DNA from: Halobacterium noricense
GTDB taxonomy: Archaea; Halobacteriota; Halobacteria; Halobacteriales; Halobacteriaceae
Direction: 5' to 3'
Assembly (NCBI RefSeq): GCF_021233435.1
Contig: NZ_CP089468.1
Span: 1,426,001-1,490,000, forward strand
Length of the DNA stretch: 64,000 nt
The notes beneath the pieces are model-generated. The model did no database searches, had not been told where the DNA came from, and saw only the letters and a list, made by a program, of their open reading frames with translations. The first letter of the stretch is position 1; every line of letters begins with the position of its first letter. The translations under genes were made by a program, and so were the position numbers. Shown here one piece after another: positions 1-9,009 of the stretch.

Positions 1-347
1 GTGACATCTCCCGGCTGATGGGTGTAAACATTAATCGGTATCAATCGCTGTCCTACGGCGCATATGCGGCGATGACCGCGTCTGCAGGCGTCTTCATCGG
101 GATGGTGTACTCGGCAAGCGTCGGCATGGGCATGCAGTATACTGGCTTCGCATTCTTCATGATCGTGCTCGCCGGAATGGGCTACCTTCCTGGAATCATC
201 CTTAGCGGGCTCGTACTCGGTATCGTACAATCACTAACCGCGGTTTACCTGGGGTCCGAGTACGTCTTCTTCATCCTCTTCGGCCTCATCTGGGTGCTAT
301 TGCTTGTTCGGCCGACCGGCCTTCTCGGCAAGGGAGAGGTGGCATAA
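1..347 (+). CDS. livH: Branched-chain amino acid ABC transporter permease LivH (C-terminal part)
   Basis: This is the end of an inner-membrane permease of the LivH type; the reading frame is open from base 3 and continues in from outside the window. The first visible residues, DISRLMGVNINR, match the LivH segment just after the cytoplasmic loop. They are followed by hydrophobic segments and the typical ending LLVRPTGLLGKGE. LivH pairs with LivM to form the membrane channel for leucine, isoleucine and valine, or related substrates. The stop codon overlaps the livM start by one base (TAATG), and livM, livG and livF follow, so this is one operon. The true start and the solute-binding protein lie upstream, outside the window. 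Confidence 0.9.
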   Translation, partial: DISRLMGVNINRYQSLSYGAYAAMTASAGVFIGMVYSASVGMGMQYTGFAFFMIVLAGMGYLPGIILSGLVLGIVQSLTAVYLGSEYVFFILFGLIWVLLLVRPTGLLGKGEVA

Positions 348-1399
348 TGTCGGATACAGACTCCAAAACGACCCGTGATCGCTTCCGCCTGCTCCTCGAC
401 CAAGCGAACAATCGCGTCGTCGCTGGCGGACTAATCGTCGTCCTCCTCCTCTTGCCAGCGGCGTTGAACGCCTTCTGGACGCGTATCGCCGTCGGGGCGT
501 TGATGTGGATCGGGCTTGCCCAATCGTGGAACATGATCGGTGGCTATGCGGGCTACCTGGACTTCGGCCATGGGGCCTACTTCGGGATTGGCGCGTTCGC
601 CGCCGGCATTACCATGACGACGTACGGATTACCGTTTATCGCCGGACTCTCCGTCGCAGCGATCGTCTGCGCCATCGTCGCACTCGGCGTCGGTATTCCC
701 ACCCTCCGACTGAAGGGAGCGTACTTTGCGATTGCCACGTGGGCATTCGCGGAATCGATGCATGAGCTCGCACTCATCTTAGATATCACCGGCGGAACGT
801 TCGGGATGAGCCTCCCGACTGGTGCGGACGCCATCATCCTCCCGCTCTCGGGGCCGCCCACGGAGATGTTCTTCTATTATGTGATGTTGGCCCTCGCCGT
901 AGGAACGACGGTTCTGGCGTACGTCCTCTTCGAACGCAGCGAATTCGGATTCCGCGTGAAGGCGATCCGGGACAACGAGGACGCTGCCCAAACGCTCGGG
1001 ATTAATGCTGAGCGCATCAAGCGTCAGGTGTACGTGCTTTCCTGCTCGATTGCCGGCCTCTTCGGGGCTGCGAACGCGTTCTATATTACCTTCATTCACC
1101 CGAACGACGTGCTGGCATCCATCCTCACTGACCAGATGATCATCATGGCTTTGCTGGGTGGCCTCGGAACGATTGCCGGCCCCATCGTTGGTGGGATCTC
1201 CATCTTCATGCTTGACCGCATGTCGTCGTTGTTCCTCGGCACGTCGACGTTGTACCTGCCGATGATCGGCCTCCTGATCATGCTGACTGTCCTGTTCGCA
1301 CCCAGTGGGATTATCGGAATTCTCCGGGGTGAAGTCGGTCTAACCGAAATCAAGGACAACGTGAGTGAACTTGCTGACAAATTCAACTTCACCAGATAG
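347..1399 (+). CDS. livM: Branched-chain amino acid ABC transporter permease LivM
   Basis: 350 residues, normal for LivM. The hydrophilic N-terminus of about 25 residues is followed by many membrane segments. The LivM signature GYAGYLDFGHGAYFGIGAF lies near residue 67; the usual family form has SLGH where this protein has DFGH. The EAA-type loop around ERSEFGFRVKAIRDNEDAAQTLGI is the contact site for the ATPases. The ATG overlaps the livH stop codon, and the stop lies two bases before livG, so translation is probably coupled. The gene encodes one half of the membrane channel of a Liv/HAAT-type importer. The substrate could be branched-chain amino acids, but family members also carry urea or short-chain amides, and the sequence alone does not decide this. 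Confidence 0.92.
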   Translation: MSDTDSKTTRDRFRLLLDQANNRVVAGGLIVVLLLLPAALNAFWTRIAVGALMWIGLAQSWNMIGGYAGYLDFGHGAYFGIGAFAAGITMTTYGLPFIAGLSVAAIVCAIVALGVGIPTLRLKGAYFAIATWAFAESMHELALILDITGGTFGMSLPTGADAIILPLSGPPTEMFFYYVMLALAVGTTVLAYVLFERSEFGFRVKAIRDNEDAAQTLGINAERIKRQVYVLSCSIAGLFGAANAFYITFIHPNDVLASILTDQMIIMALLGGLGTIAGPIVGGISIFMLDRMSSLFLGTSTLYLPMIGLLIMLTVLFAPSGIIGILRGEVGLTEIKDNVSELADKFNFTR

Positions 1400-1401
1400 C
1401 C

Positions 1402-2130
1402 ATGCCTGAACACATTATTGAAACAGAAAGCCTGACGAAGCAGTTCGGGGCGTTGACCGCCAACGACGAGATCACACTCAGTGTTGAGCGTGGGTCCATT
1501 CATGGCATCATCGGGCCGAACGGCAGCGGCAAAACGACGTTCTTCAATACACTCACGGGAATGCACCAGCCGGACGGAGGGACGGTCACCTTCGATGGAA
1601 CGGACATTACTGGATGGAAGCCACACCGGATTGCCCGCAGGGGGCTTGGCCGGACGTTCCAGATCGTCTCCCCGTTCAAGAACATGACCGTCCGGCAAAA
1701 TCTCCTCGCCGCGAAAACAGGCGGGAACAACAAACGGGCACGAGCCGACGAAATCCTCGAGTTCCTCGAAATCGATCATCTCGCCGACGACGAAGCCAGC
1801 GACATGAGCGGCGGGCAGAAGAAACTGCTCGAACTCGGTCGTGTCCTCATGCTTGATCCGGACTGCATCCTGTTGGACGAACCGACTGCCGGCGTCAACC
1901 CGGCGCTCGAACAACGGATTCTCGATCATCTCGAAGAGATCAATAACAACGGTACGTCGTTCCTCATCGTCGAGCACGACATGAACGTCATTCGAGACGT
2001 CGTCGACCGTGTCTCCGTATTCGACCAAGGCCAACACATCGTCGAAGGAAGCTTCGATGAAGTCACCAACGACGAACGCGTTCGCGAAGCCTACCTTGGC
2101 TCTGCCGACGACGAGGAGGTCCCAATATGA
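1402..2130 (+). CDS. livG: Branched-chain amino acid ABC transporter ATP-binding protein LivG
   Basis: 242 residues, typical of LivG. The Walker A motif GPNGSGKTT is near residue 37, the Q-loop follows GRTFQIVSPF, the ABC signature MSGGQKKLLELGR is near residue 135, and the Walker B and catalytic Glu are in ILLDEPTAGVNP. The switch His is in IVEHDMNVI. The segment after the Q-loop has the longer helical insert of the LivG group rather than the short LivF form. The gene starts two bases after livM, and its end overlaps livF by four bases (ATGA). It is one of the two cytoplasmic ATPases that power the importer. Confidence 0.93.
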   Translation: MPEHIIETESLTKQFGALTANDEITLSVERGSIHGIIGPNGSGKTTFFNTLTGMHQPDGGTVTFDGTDITGWKPHRIARRGLGRTFQIVSPFKNMTVRQNLLAAKTGGNNKRARADEILEFLEIDHLADDEASDMSGGQKKLLELGRVLMLDPDCILLDEPTAGVNPALEQRILDHLEEINNNGTSFLIVEHDMNVIRDVVDRVSVFDQGQHIVEGSFDEVTNDERVREAYLGSADDEEVPI

Positions 2131-2846
2131 ATTCCGAGACGCCAACACTCCGCGCGACTGACATCGTCGCCGGCTACGGAGATCACGAAGTCCTGCACGG
2201 CGTCTCCATCGAGTCCCACGAAGGCATCACCTGCCTGTTCGGCCCCAACGGCAGTGGGAAGTCCACTCTCCTGAAAACGCTTAATGGGACCGTCCCAGTC
2301 TGGTCCGGCTCGATCACGTACGGTGACGTCGATCTCACAGACGCAACACCCGAAGAGACTGTCAAAGCAGACATCGCAACGGTCCCACAGGGTGGGGGCG
2401 TCCTCTCCTCGCTTACTGTTGAAGAAAATCTCCGCATCGGCGGCTTCACCGTTGACGACGAAAGCGTCTATCAAGACCGTCGTACCGAAGTCTTGGATGC
2501 ATTCCCCGCACTCCAGGAGAAACTAGACGAGCGCGCTGGCTCGCTATCCGGCGGCCAGCAAATGATGGTTAGTCTCGGCCGCGCGATGATGACCGGTGCT
2601 GATACCTTCCTCATGGACGAACCCAGTGCCGGCCTCTCACCCGCACTCGTCGAAGACGCCTTCGATCTCGTCGAACGGTTAGTCGACCGCGGCGCCCGAG
2701 TCATTCTCATCGAACAGAACGTCAGGGCCGCCCTTCGCATCGCCGACTACGTCTACATTCTCGCAGAAGGAAACATGCAATTCCACGGCGAACCAGAGAG
2801 CCTCGCCGAGGAAGATGACCTCATCGAAACCTACCTCGGCCTCTAG
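2127..2846 (+). CDS. livF: Branched-chain amino acid ABC transporter ATP-binding protein LivF
   Basis: 239 residues with a complete nucleotide-binding domain. Walker A is GPNGSGKST, the signature is LSGGQQMMVSLGRAMM, Walker B is FLMDEPSAGLSP, and the switch region is LIEQNVRAAL. Gln-Asn after the Glu, in place of the His-Asp of LivG, is typical of LivF. The ATG overlaps the livG stop (ATGA), so the two ATPases are probably made in equal amounts. It is the last gene of the operon; more than 800 bases without a convincing gene follow. Confidence 0.93.
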   Translation: MNSETPTLRATDIVAGYGDHEVLHGVSIESHEGITCLFGPNGSGKSTLLKTLNGTVPVWSGSITYGDVDLTDATPEETVKADIATVPQGGGVLSSLTVEENLRIGGFTVDDESVYQDRRTEVLDAFPALQEKLDERAGSLSGGQQMMVSLGRAMMTGADTFLMDEPSAGLSPALVEDAFDLVERLVDRGARVILIEQNVRAALRIADYVYILAEGNMQFHGEPESLAEEDDLIETYLGL

Positions 2847-3686
2847 CCAACTCATACTTTTCGCGATATGGCTCTATCATCGCGTTTGCATCGGCGAACG
2901 TAGTATAGTAACGAGACCACGTATTCGAGCGGTAGCTGATCGTTGCCGAAGAACTCTCCAAACTGGCCGTCGGCTCTGCAAAGCTATGTGAAAAGGTGTG
3001 TCGCCGGTCTTCCTCTACAGGGGTTAGAGGAAGCGGGGTGGTGACAGACAATATGGCGACAGCGGTCTCAATTCTGGCGCCGTGTCGACGACACATGCGT
3101 TGATGAGAACTCGTGTAATGTATCTTTTTCGACCACTCTAATACTTTCTACAGACAGACAGCCACTCGCCTTCGGCGTTCCCGGGTTTGGCCCGCTCGTG
3201 ATGACACTCTCGGTGTCGAGGAGATCTCCAGTAGCTGGATTCCATGTCTTCGAACAATTCCTTGCGTCACCGCTGAACGGTCGAAGTTGTTGAGGGAGCC
3301 GTGAGAGCTATCCGGGAGGTAGCAGTGTCCTGGTGCATCCAAGCGCGTTCGTACCAGCACCTCGTCGAATTTGTACAGCGCCGAGGCGGGGAGTATTTCT
3401 GGACAGCGGTCTCATTCACCGACGGTTGGGAGGATTCGTCTGTCGGCAAAACAATATTCTGCGTGAGCGTGCTGAAGCGCGCACTGACGGCGCCGTCGCA
3501 GGGCCCCGTCGACCGAATAGGTGATTAACTGGACTCGCCGTTGAGATTTGCTCCGTGCGCGAGAAGAGGGATCCCGACGACGTCCGATATTGGGCAGTGA
3601 GAACGAAGGTGCTGACAGCGGACAATAGTACGGTGCCGAGTAGATATACCGGCGATTTTATGCGAATTGATTGATGAAGCGTGGGT
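2847..3686. other. Long intergenic stretch, no convincing gene
   Basis: About 840 bases between livF and the lipoprotein gene. The short open frames on both strands are broken and none has a clear family match. On the minus strand around 3150-3380 one frame reads YKFDEVLVRTRLDAPGHCY and continues with a plausible residue mix, but it is interrupted upstream. It could be the remnant of a decayed gene or transposase that I do not recognise. At the right end an ATTTTAT box near 3654-3660 is the likely promoter of the lipoprotein gene. Confidence 0.4.
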
Positions 3687-4367
3687 ATGCGACACCGTGT
3701 GCTGATTGGGTTCGTGGCCCTGCTAGTTTTGACGGGGTGTTCTGCGTTCCCTGGTTCGAATAGCCAACCTGCGCCAGCGGAGACTGAGAATGTCCCACCA
3801 ACCACGGTGATAGCGGACACAGAAACTTCGACATCGACAATAGACCGTACTGACACGACGTTTACGGAATCAACGGCGACTGGAGAAATCCTCCTTCAGT
3901 CATCTGAATTACCTAGCGGGTACCTGCTCGATGGGGAAACGGAGGAAACTCGCCGCACCGTAGAGAATGCGACTGCCGAAACGTTTGCTGAACGAAACAT
4001 CATCAAACTCCATGAACGCGCCTACGCCCGTTCCGGGACAGATGTAAATGGGCCTGAACTCATCCTGTTCTCAACAACCATCTTTGAGTCTCCTGAAGCG
4101 GCAACAGAGTACATAGAGTCGGTTATTGACTCACTGGCAGCGAACGGCACGGTCAACACCGTCGAATACGGTAACGCAATCACAGCGCAGCGAATCCAGT
4201 TTACTAACGAGAACGGCTATCGAACCGTCGTGACAGTGGCGCGCATCGATAATCTCGTCATGTATATCGCAGGCAGCGATCCCAACCAATACTATACGAA
4301 TAACACCCTCGACCAGTTCATCACGATGTACCGGGACGCAGAGGGGCTCGCAGCCGACGCGAACTAA
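3687..4367 (+). CDS. Secreted lipoprotein of unknown function
   Basis: About 226 residues. The N-terminus is a short Sec-type lipoprotein signal, MRHRVLIGFVALLVLTGCSA, with the lipobox LTGC. A Thr/Ser/Glu-rich linker of about 50 residues follows, as in many haloarchaeal cell-surface lipoproteins, and then a globular domain of about 160 residues. The domain has no motif I can name. I chose the ATG at 3687 rather than the GTG six bases upstream because it gives a better signal peptide and lies about 30 bases from a TATA-like ATTTTAT. The last four bases overlap the end of the large convergent gene on the other strand. Placement beside a toxin-like protein raises the thought of an outer-face protective partner, but nothing in the sequence shows this. 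Confidence 0.7.
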   Translation: MRHRVLIGFVALLVLTGCSAFPGSNSQPAPAETENVPPTTVIADTETSTSTIDRTDTTFTESTATGEILLQSSELPSGYLLDGETEETRRTVENATAETFAERNIIKLHERAYARSGTDVNGPELILFSTTIFESPEAATEYIESVIDSLAANGTVNTVEYGNAITAQRIQFTNENGYRTVVTVARIDNLVMYIAGSDPNQYYTNNTLDQFITMYRDAEGLAADAN

Positions 4368-7300
4368 CCCAGACCTGGTGAACGAACTGGCGCTATGGAT
4401 GCTACCTGTGGTGAGCGGATCGATGGCTCCTGTATTGGGGTGCGGGAGTGTTCTGCGCCCGGGTATGTGATATCGAAGTCCTCGACGTCGAACGTATGGA
4501 CTTGGCGGTCCGTGCCACTGCCAGCGACGATACGAACACGATCGAACCGGGGTGGGTTTGCGCTGTCAGCCAGCCACTGTCCGAGGACCTGACGGAGGTT
4601 CTCACGGGAGGCGAGATCCGCACTGACTTTCCGAGCGCCGATTGTCGCCACGGACGTTCCATCACTGGTTTCAACTGAACTCTTCCGAATTTGACCTTGC
4701 ACACCACTCAGCTCGCTCCGGAGTTTCCGAGTGTCAAGTGCCGGTTTGGTCGGATCCCGGTTTTTCACTTCGATGTACTCCGTTTCCCCATCGGTTTTCC
4801 GAACCAGTAAGTCGAACACACCACCGTCTGTCGGTTCGACAATCACCTCCCGTACGGATTGCTGATTCGCGAGGTCAACCGCACGCTCGGCTTCCAGGAC
4901 TGTTCCAGTGAGCTTCGACGCCCCTTGCTCGGAGATGTCTTTGAAGTACCCTGCAGAGCCTTGAATCGCCTCTGTATTCCGGGCAGCCTTCACGTTTCGG
5001 AGATACCGTTTCAGTTGGCTAGTCGGCACGTTACTGTTCCGGCGGAATTGGTCGATACTGTCCCGCCACGCACGTGCGGAGACCTCACCAGGTGTCTTGA
5101 CGTGGTACTGTGCTTTCCCGATTCCACTCCGGAGCGACGCCTCGAACTTCACAGCCTGCTTCACTTCAGGCACCGACGTATCCCGAAGATGGTCAGCAGC
5201 ATCTGCGAGCCGGTCCGAGCTTTTGACGTAGTTCGTGATACCCGTCCCGAGATACGAGGTCATCACGAGATACGTCATATAGCCAGCGTACCAGCTATGC
5301 TTGTACGCCTCGTATTGCTGCGGCTGATGTGTTTTGGAATGCGGGTTATCGGCTCGCTGTTGTTCCTGAATTTGTTGTGGGAGTTGCGCGATCAGGTCGT
5401 CGAGTAATCCGATATCTCCCATCACGGTCACCACTAGATTAACCATCGATTTCGCGGATTTCACCGGTTCGCCGAGCGCTTCAAGTCCCTCGATTGAATC
5501 TTGAAGGCCAGCACTCACTCCATCGACCATCCCCTGGCTTGAGGCAATTCCCTCCGCGGTCGTCATCCGGTATGACTTACACGTTTCCCGGCTGTTATAC
5601 CACGCACACGGGCCGGATGTTCGGTAAGTGTCGTCATCGGCCATGAAGTAGTTTGGACCTGTTTCAGCACGATCCACCGATGGGTCAGATCCAACAACGG
5701 CGCTGTTTTCGGGGAAGATCTGGGATTTCTGCGCTTCCGTCGAATCCTCGAAGAGGTTCGCCGCAGCATGCGAGAGCCGATCACGAATACTCGCAGCGCC
5801 TTCGAGTTCCTCGTCAGGAATCTCGAAGTTCACAGTCTGTGTCCCCTGCACGAACTCTCGTTGTATACTCGCTAGCTTATCGGCGCCCTGCCATACCTCG
5901 ATCGTATACTCATCGTTTGACTCCATTCGACGGAGTTCGAAATTACCGTTCGAACCGACGGGGACTTCTGTACCGTTCCCGGCAACACGGATCGTTGCGT
6001 CAGTAATCGCGGCTCCATTACTGTCCGTGACCGTTCCGGTGACTGTTGTCGCGCGCTCAAATTCGGCGATAATCCTGGTTCGCTTTCCTTCTTCAATCGT
6101 TGAGGTATACGACCCCGTTGGCTTCGCGGTCACAAACCCACGATCGCGCAAGTTCTCCACGAACACCAACGCATCACTACTCCCAGACAAATTCGTGTAC
6201 TTGACCAGCCCCGTCTCGTCGGTGGCTTTTCGCTCTAGGTCTGGGACGTACGGCTCGACTGGCACCCCGGAAATTGGATCCCCATCTTGATCGATGGCAT
6301 ATACCTCAAGCACCGTCTGCGCCGGCGACGCATCCACCGACGCTGAATCCAGTACGGTCCCATCTGACGCTGCAAGCGCGAGTTCAAGCGTCCGCTGCGT
6401 CTCCTCAGCATTCACACTCACTGGAATCGAGACCGTCCGAAGCTCGCCCGCTCCAAGTGTAACTTCCCGAGGAGACTCCGCTATGATACGAACGCCACTC
6501 TGCTCTGCTGGAACAAGCTCGTACGACCGTTCGGTCGTCGTTGGATTATGCAGTCGAACGCTGACCGTCGCCGAATCCTCGCCGTCACCGGATGAGAACG
6601 TCATGTCCTCGATGCTCCCTGCCGGGCTATCTACAACAGTGAGCACCCCGGACTGGACGGACTCTGTGAGCAGTGTTTGCTCAGCTGGCGAATCCCAGAC
6701 TGCAACTCGAGTCGCATACGCCCCAGCCGAAAGGGAACCGGAGACCTCCGTACTAAGTGCGATCGATCGACGTTCACCCGGACCAATCGTGATCTCAACA
6801 CCATCAGCTCCACTATCACCACGAGGGATACCATAGCTCACGTATACTGTGCGTTCTTCCTCGCCGCGATTCTCAATCACGGCACTCGCGTCTACCACTC
6901 CATCCTCGTAGTATTTGCCAGAGTCAACATCAACCGCATTCACGTGCATCGCTGACGTGGATTCCCCCACTACTTCGAACGCTGTCTCCTGCACAGCGTC
7001 ATCCAAGCGGGTTTGGAGGTTATCCCGATCGGTCTCTCGCCAGATGGAGACGCGACCGTAATACTCACCACTGGGTACCGACTCAGGGACCGTCCACTCT
7101 ACCGTAATCGCTCGTCTTTCCCCCGAACCGAGTGTTATCGGTGTTCCCGTCTGGTCATTATTCGAGTACGAATCGCCCTCCGGGCCAATTACCGAATACC
7201 CAACGAAGAACGATGCTTCTGTGTTCCCAGTATTTTCCACGACGGCAGTTGCCATGACTTCTTCATCCGGTTGGAACTCACCAGATGCACCGTCTAGCTC

Positions 7301-8938
7301 CACAATCTTCACCGATTGAGCTGTTGACTCAACCACACTAAACGAACTAGACCGACGAACAGAATCAACACGCGTCTGCAAATTGTCTCGATTCTGCTCC
7401 GCCCACACCGAAATCTCCGCACCATAACTGCCCGCTGGGGTACCGTCTTCAACTGTCCACTCCAGCGAAACCGATCGACGTTCACCAGCAGCCAACGTCA
7501 CCGTCCGCCCGGTCTGTCCATCGTTATCGTAGACACCACCATCCGGTCCAAGTGCGGAGTACCCGACGAAAAACGTGTGCTCTGTATTTCCCGTATTTTC
7601 TACAATCGCCGTCGCATCCACCGAACTACCACTTTGGAACTCACCCGACGCGATATCAACCGAAACGACTTCCGCGGCCACTTCCGTTTCCTCTGTCACT
7701 GAGAACTGATCCGCACGACGTACGTCGTCCAATCGCGTCCGCAAGTTATCCCGGTCACGCTCTTTCCAAACTGAAATCCGTGCATCGTAGTCCCCCGTCA
7801 CTGCAGTGCTCTGGACGGTCCACTCCAGCGAAACCGTTCGCTGTTCACCGGGCTGTAACGTGACTGTTTGTCCTGTTGCTTCGTTATTATCGTACGACTC
7901 GCTGTCAGGGCCAATCACTGAATATCCGACGAAGAATGTGTGCTCGGTGTTCCCCGTATTCTCGATGACAGCCGTCGCATCAACGGCGTCACCCGGCGTA
8001 TACTCACCTGATGCCACAGAGGCTTCCACCACTTGCGCCGAGATATCCGCCGGCTCAGTCACAGTAAACACGTTCTCCCGGTGCACGTCATCTAACCGCG
8101 TTCGCACATTGTCTCGGTCTTGCTCCGCCCACACAGAGATTCGACTACCGAATTCCCCACTCGAAACTCCGTCTTCAACGGTCCACTCAACCTGCACTGA
8201 TCGACGTTCACCGGGGTCAAGCGTGACGACTTGCCCTGTCTCACCATTATTATCGTACAGCTCACCGTTCGGGCCGACCGCCGAGTACCCCGCGAAAAAC
8301 GCATGGGATTCGTCACCAGTATTTTCAACGACTACCGTCGCATCTACCGTTTCACCGCGGTCATACGTTCCTCCATCCACAGACACATCCCGAATCGCGG
8401 CGTCAACCTCCGCTGGTTCAACCACCTCAAACGCACCATTCTGCCGAGCACTATCAAGTCGCGTCTGCAGATTATCGCGATCGCTCTCCGCCCACACAGA
8501 CGTTACAGCATCATATTCGCCAACCGGCACATCATTACTGACGGTCCAACTAACACTCACCCACTCTCGCTCGTTCGGACTAAGCGTGACCGTCGTCCCA
8601 GTCTGCCCGTCATTATCATGCCAATTCCCATTCGGGCCAACCATACTGTAGCCGACGAAAAACGTCTGGTCACTACTGCCGGTATTCCGGACTTCAACCT
8701 CAGCAGTCACGCGCTCCCCCGCTTCAAAACTCCCGGAGTCCTGATTAAAATTCAAAATCCGAGCACTCGCTGCAGCTGCCCCTACCTGTGGCTGCGCCCC
8801 TGCATGACTACCAACCGCTCGCTCAGTAGTCATACCCCCACCACGTTCGAACGAGACGGCACCAGCCACCGGTGCTGACAGGAGCAACACCACCGAAACC
8901 ACCGCAAACACCGTTCGGAATGTATCACTCAACATCAC
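4364..8938 (-). CDS. Giant secreted repeat protein with C-terminal PD-(D/E)xK-like nuclease signature
   Basis: 1524 residues. An N-terminal signal peptide, with a hydrophobic run ending near residue 27, is followed by six beta-sandwich repeats of about 118 residues (about 58-770; CARDB-like). Each repeat carries NTG, FFVGYS and WTV motifs, and five end in W-x-E-x-x-RDN-x-x-TR. Next come a further beta domain and a carboxypeptidase-regulatory-like domain (TGTVTDSNGAAI). A helical part of about 300 residues contains two Cys (SGPCAWYNSRETC) and a hydrophobic segment. The C-terminal domain (about 1355-1480) reads GGVFDLLVRK then EYIEVKNR, giving Asp1376, Glu1390 and Lys1392, the pattern of PD-(D/E)xK nucleases. 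Signal, adhesive repeats and a C-terminal nuclease is the plan of polymorphic toxins, but no immunity gene is evident on the same strand. The role as a toxin is inferred. Confidence 0.75.
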   Translation of the reverse strand: MMLSDTFRTVFAVVSVVLLLSAPVAGAVSFERGGGMTTERAVGSHAGAQPQVGAAAASARILNFNQDSGSFEAGERVTAEVEVRNTGSSDQTFFVGYSMVGPNGNWHDNDGQTGTTVTLSPNEREWVSVSWTVSNDVPVGEYDAVTSVWAESDRDNLQTRLDSARQNGAFEVVEPAEVDAAIRDVSVDGGTYDRGETVDATVVVENTGDESHAFFAGYSAVGPNGELYDNNGETGQVVTLDPGERRSVQVEWTVEDGVSSGEFGSRISVWAEQDRDNVRTRLDDVHRENVFTVTEPADISAQVVEASVASGEYTPGDAVDATAVIENTGNTEHTFFVGYSVIGPDSESYDNNEATGQTVTLQPGEQRTVSLEWTVQSTAVTGDYDARISVWKERDRDNLRTRLDDVRRADQFSVTEETEVAAEVVSVDIASGEFQSGSSVDATAIVENTGNTEHTFFVGYSALGPDGGVYDNDGQTGRTVTLAAGERRSVSLEWTVEDGTPAGSYGAEISVWAEQNRDNLQTRVDSVRRSSSFSVVESTAQSVKIVELDGASGEFQPDEEVMATAVVENTGNTEASFFVGYSVIGPEGDSYSNNDQTGTPITLGSGERRAITVEWTVPESVPSGEYYGRVSIWRETDRDNLQTRLDDAVQETAFEVVGESTSAMHVNAVDVDSGKYYEDGVVDASAVIENRGEEERTVYVSYGIPRGDSGADGVEITIGPGERRSIALSTEVSGSLSAGAYATRVAVWDSPAEQTLLTESVQSGVLTVVDSPAGSIEDMTFSSGDGEDSATVSVRLHNPTTTERSYELVPAEQSGVRIIAESPREVTLGAGELRTVSIPVSVNAEETQRTLELALAASDGTVLDSASVDASPAQTVLEVYAIDQDGDPISGVPVEPYVPDLERKATDETGLVKYTNLSGSSDALVFVENLRDRGFVTAKPTGSYTSTIEEGKRTRIIAEFERATTVTGTVTDSNGAAITDATIRVAGNGTEVPVGSNGNFELRRMESNDEYTIEVWQGADKLASIQREFVQGTQTVNFEIPDEELEGAASIRDRLSHAAANLFEDSTEAQKSQIFPENSAVVGSDPSVDRAETGPNYFMADDDTYRTSGPCAWYNSRETCKSYRMTTAEGIASSQGMVDGVSAGLQDSIEGLEALGEPVKSAKSMVNLVVTVMGDIGLLDDLIAQLPQQIQEQQRADNPHSKTHQPQQYEAYKHSWYAGYMTYLVMTSYLGTGITNYVKSSDRLADAADHLRDTSVPEVKQAVKFEASLRSGIGKAQYHVKTPGEVSARAWRDSIDQFRRNSNVPTSQLKRYLRNVKAARNTEAIQGSAGYFKDISEQGASKLTGTVLEAERAVDLANQQSVREVIVEPTDGGVFDLLVRKTDGETEYIEVKNRDPTKPALDTRKLRSELSGVQGQIRKSSVETSDGTSVATIGARKVSADLASRENLRQVLGQWLADSANPPRFDRVRIVAGSGTDRQVHTFDVEDFDITYPGAEHSRTPIQEPSIRSPQVASIAPVRSPGLG
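6631..8767 (-). repeat. Six tandem about 118-residue beta-sandwich repeats inside the large secreted protein
   Basis: Visible in the translation: six consecutive units, each with a start like SGxF/Y-x-x-G, an ENTG or RNTG turn, FFVGYSxxGP, a DN-x-x-TG turn, GERRSV followed by WTV, and, in the first five, a closing (D/N)RDN-x-x-TR-(L/V)D segment. The sixth unit is diverged and lacks the closing segment. The DNA of the units has diverged well beyond recent duplication, so this is an old protein repeat, not a simple DNA repeat. Confidence 0.8.
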
Positions 8939-9009
8939 TGAATACCGTAGTTAACCCACAATTCCGCCACACTAACAAATTTCCTACGGTCGTACTAGCC
9001 AGCTGTAAC

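Noticed and set aside
3416-3856. 146-codon minus-strand frame over the start of the lipoprotein gene
   Set aside because: It overlaps the lipoprotein signal peptide on the other strand and shows no domain.
7806-8651. Long plus-strand frames within the repeat protein gene
   Set aside because: Ser/Thr/Pro-rich shadows of the repeated minus-strand coding sequence.
6631-8767. Regular repeats considered as a CRISPR array
   Set aside because: The period is about 350 bases and matches protein repeats; there are no short identical repeats with unique spacers.
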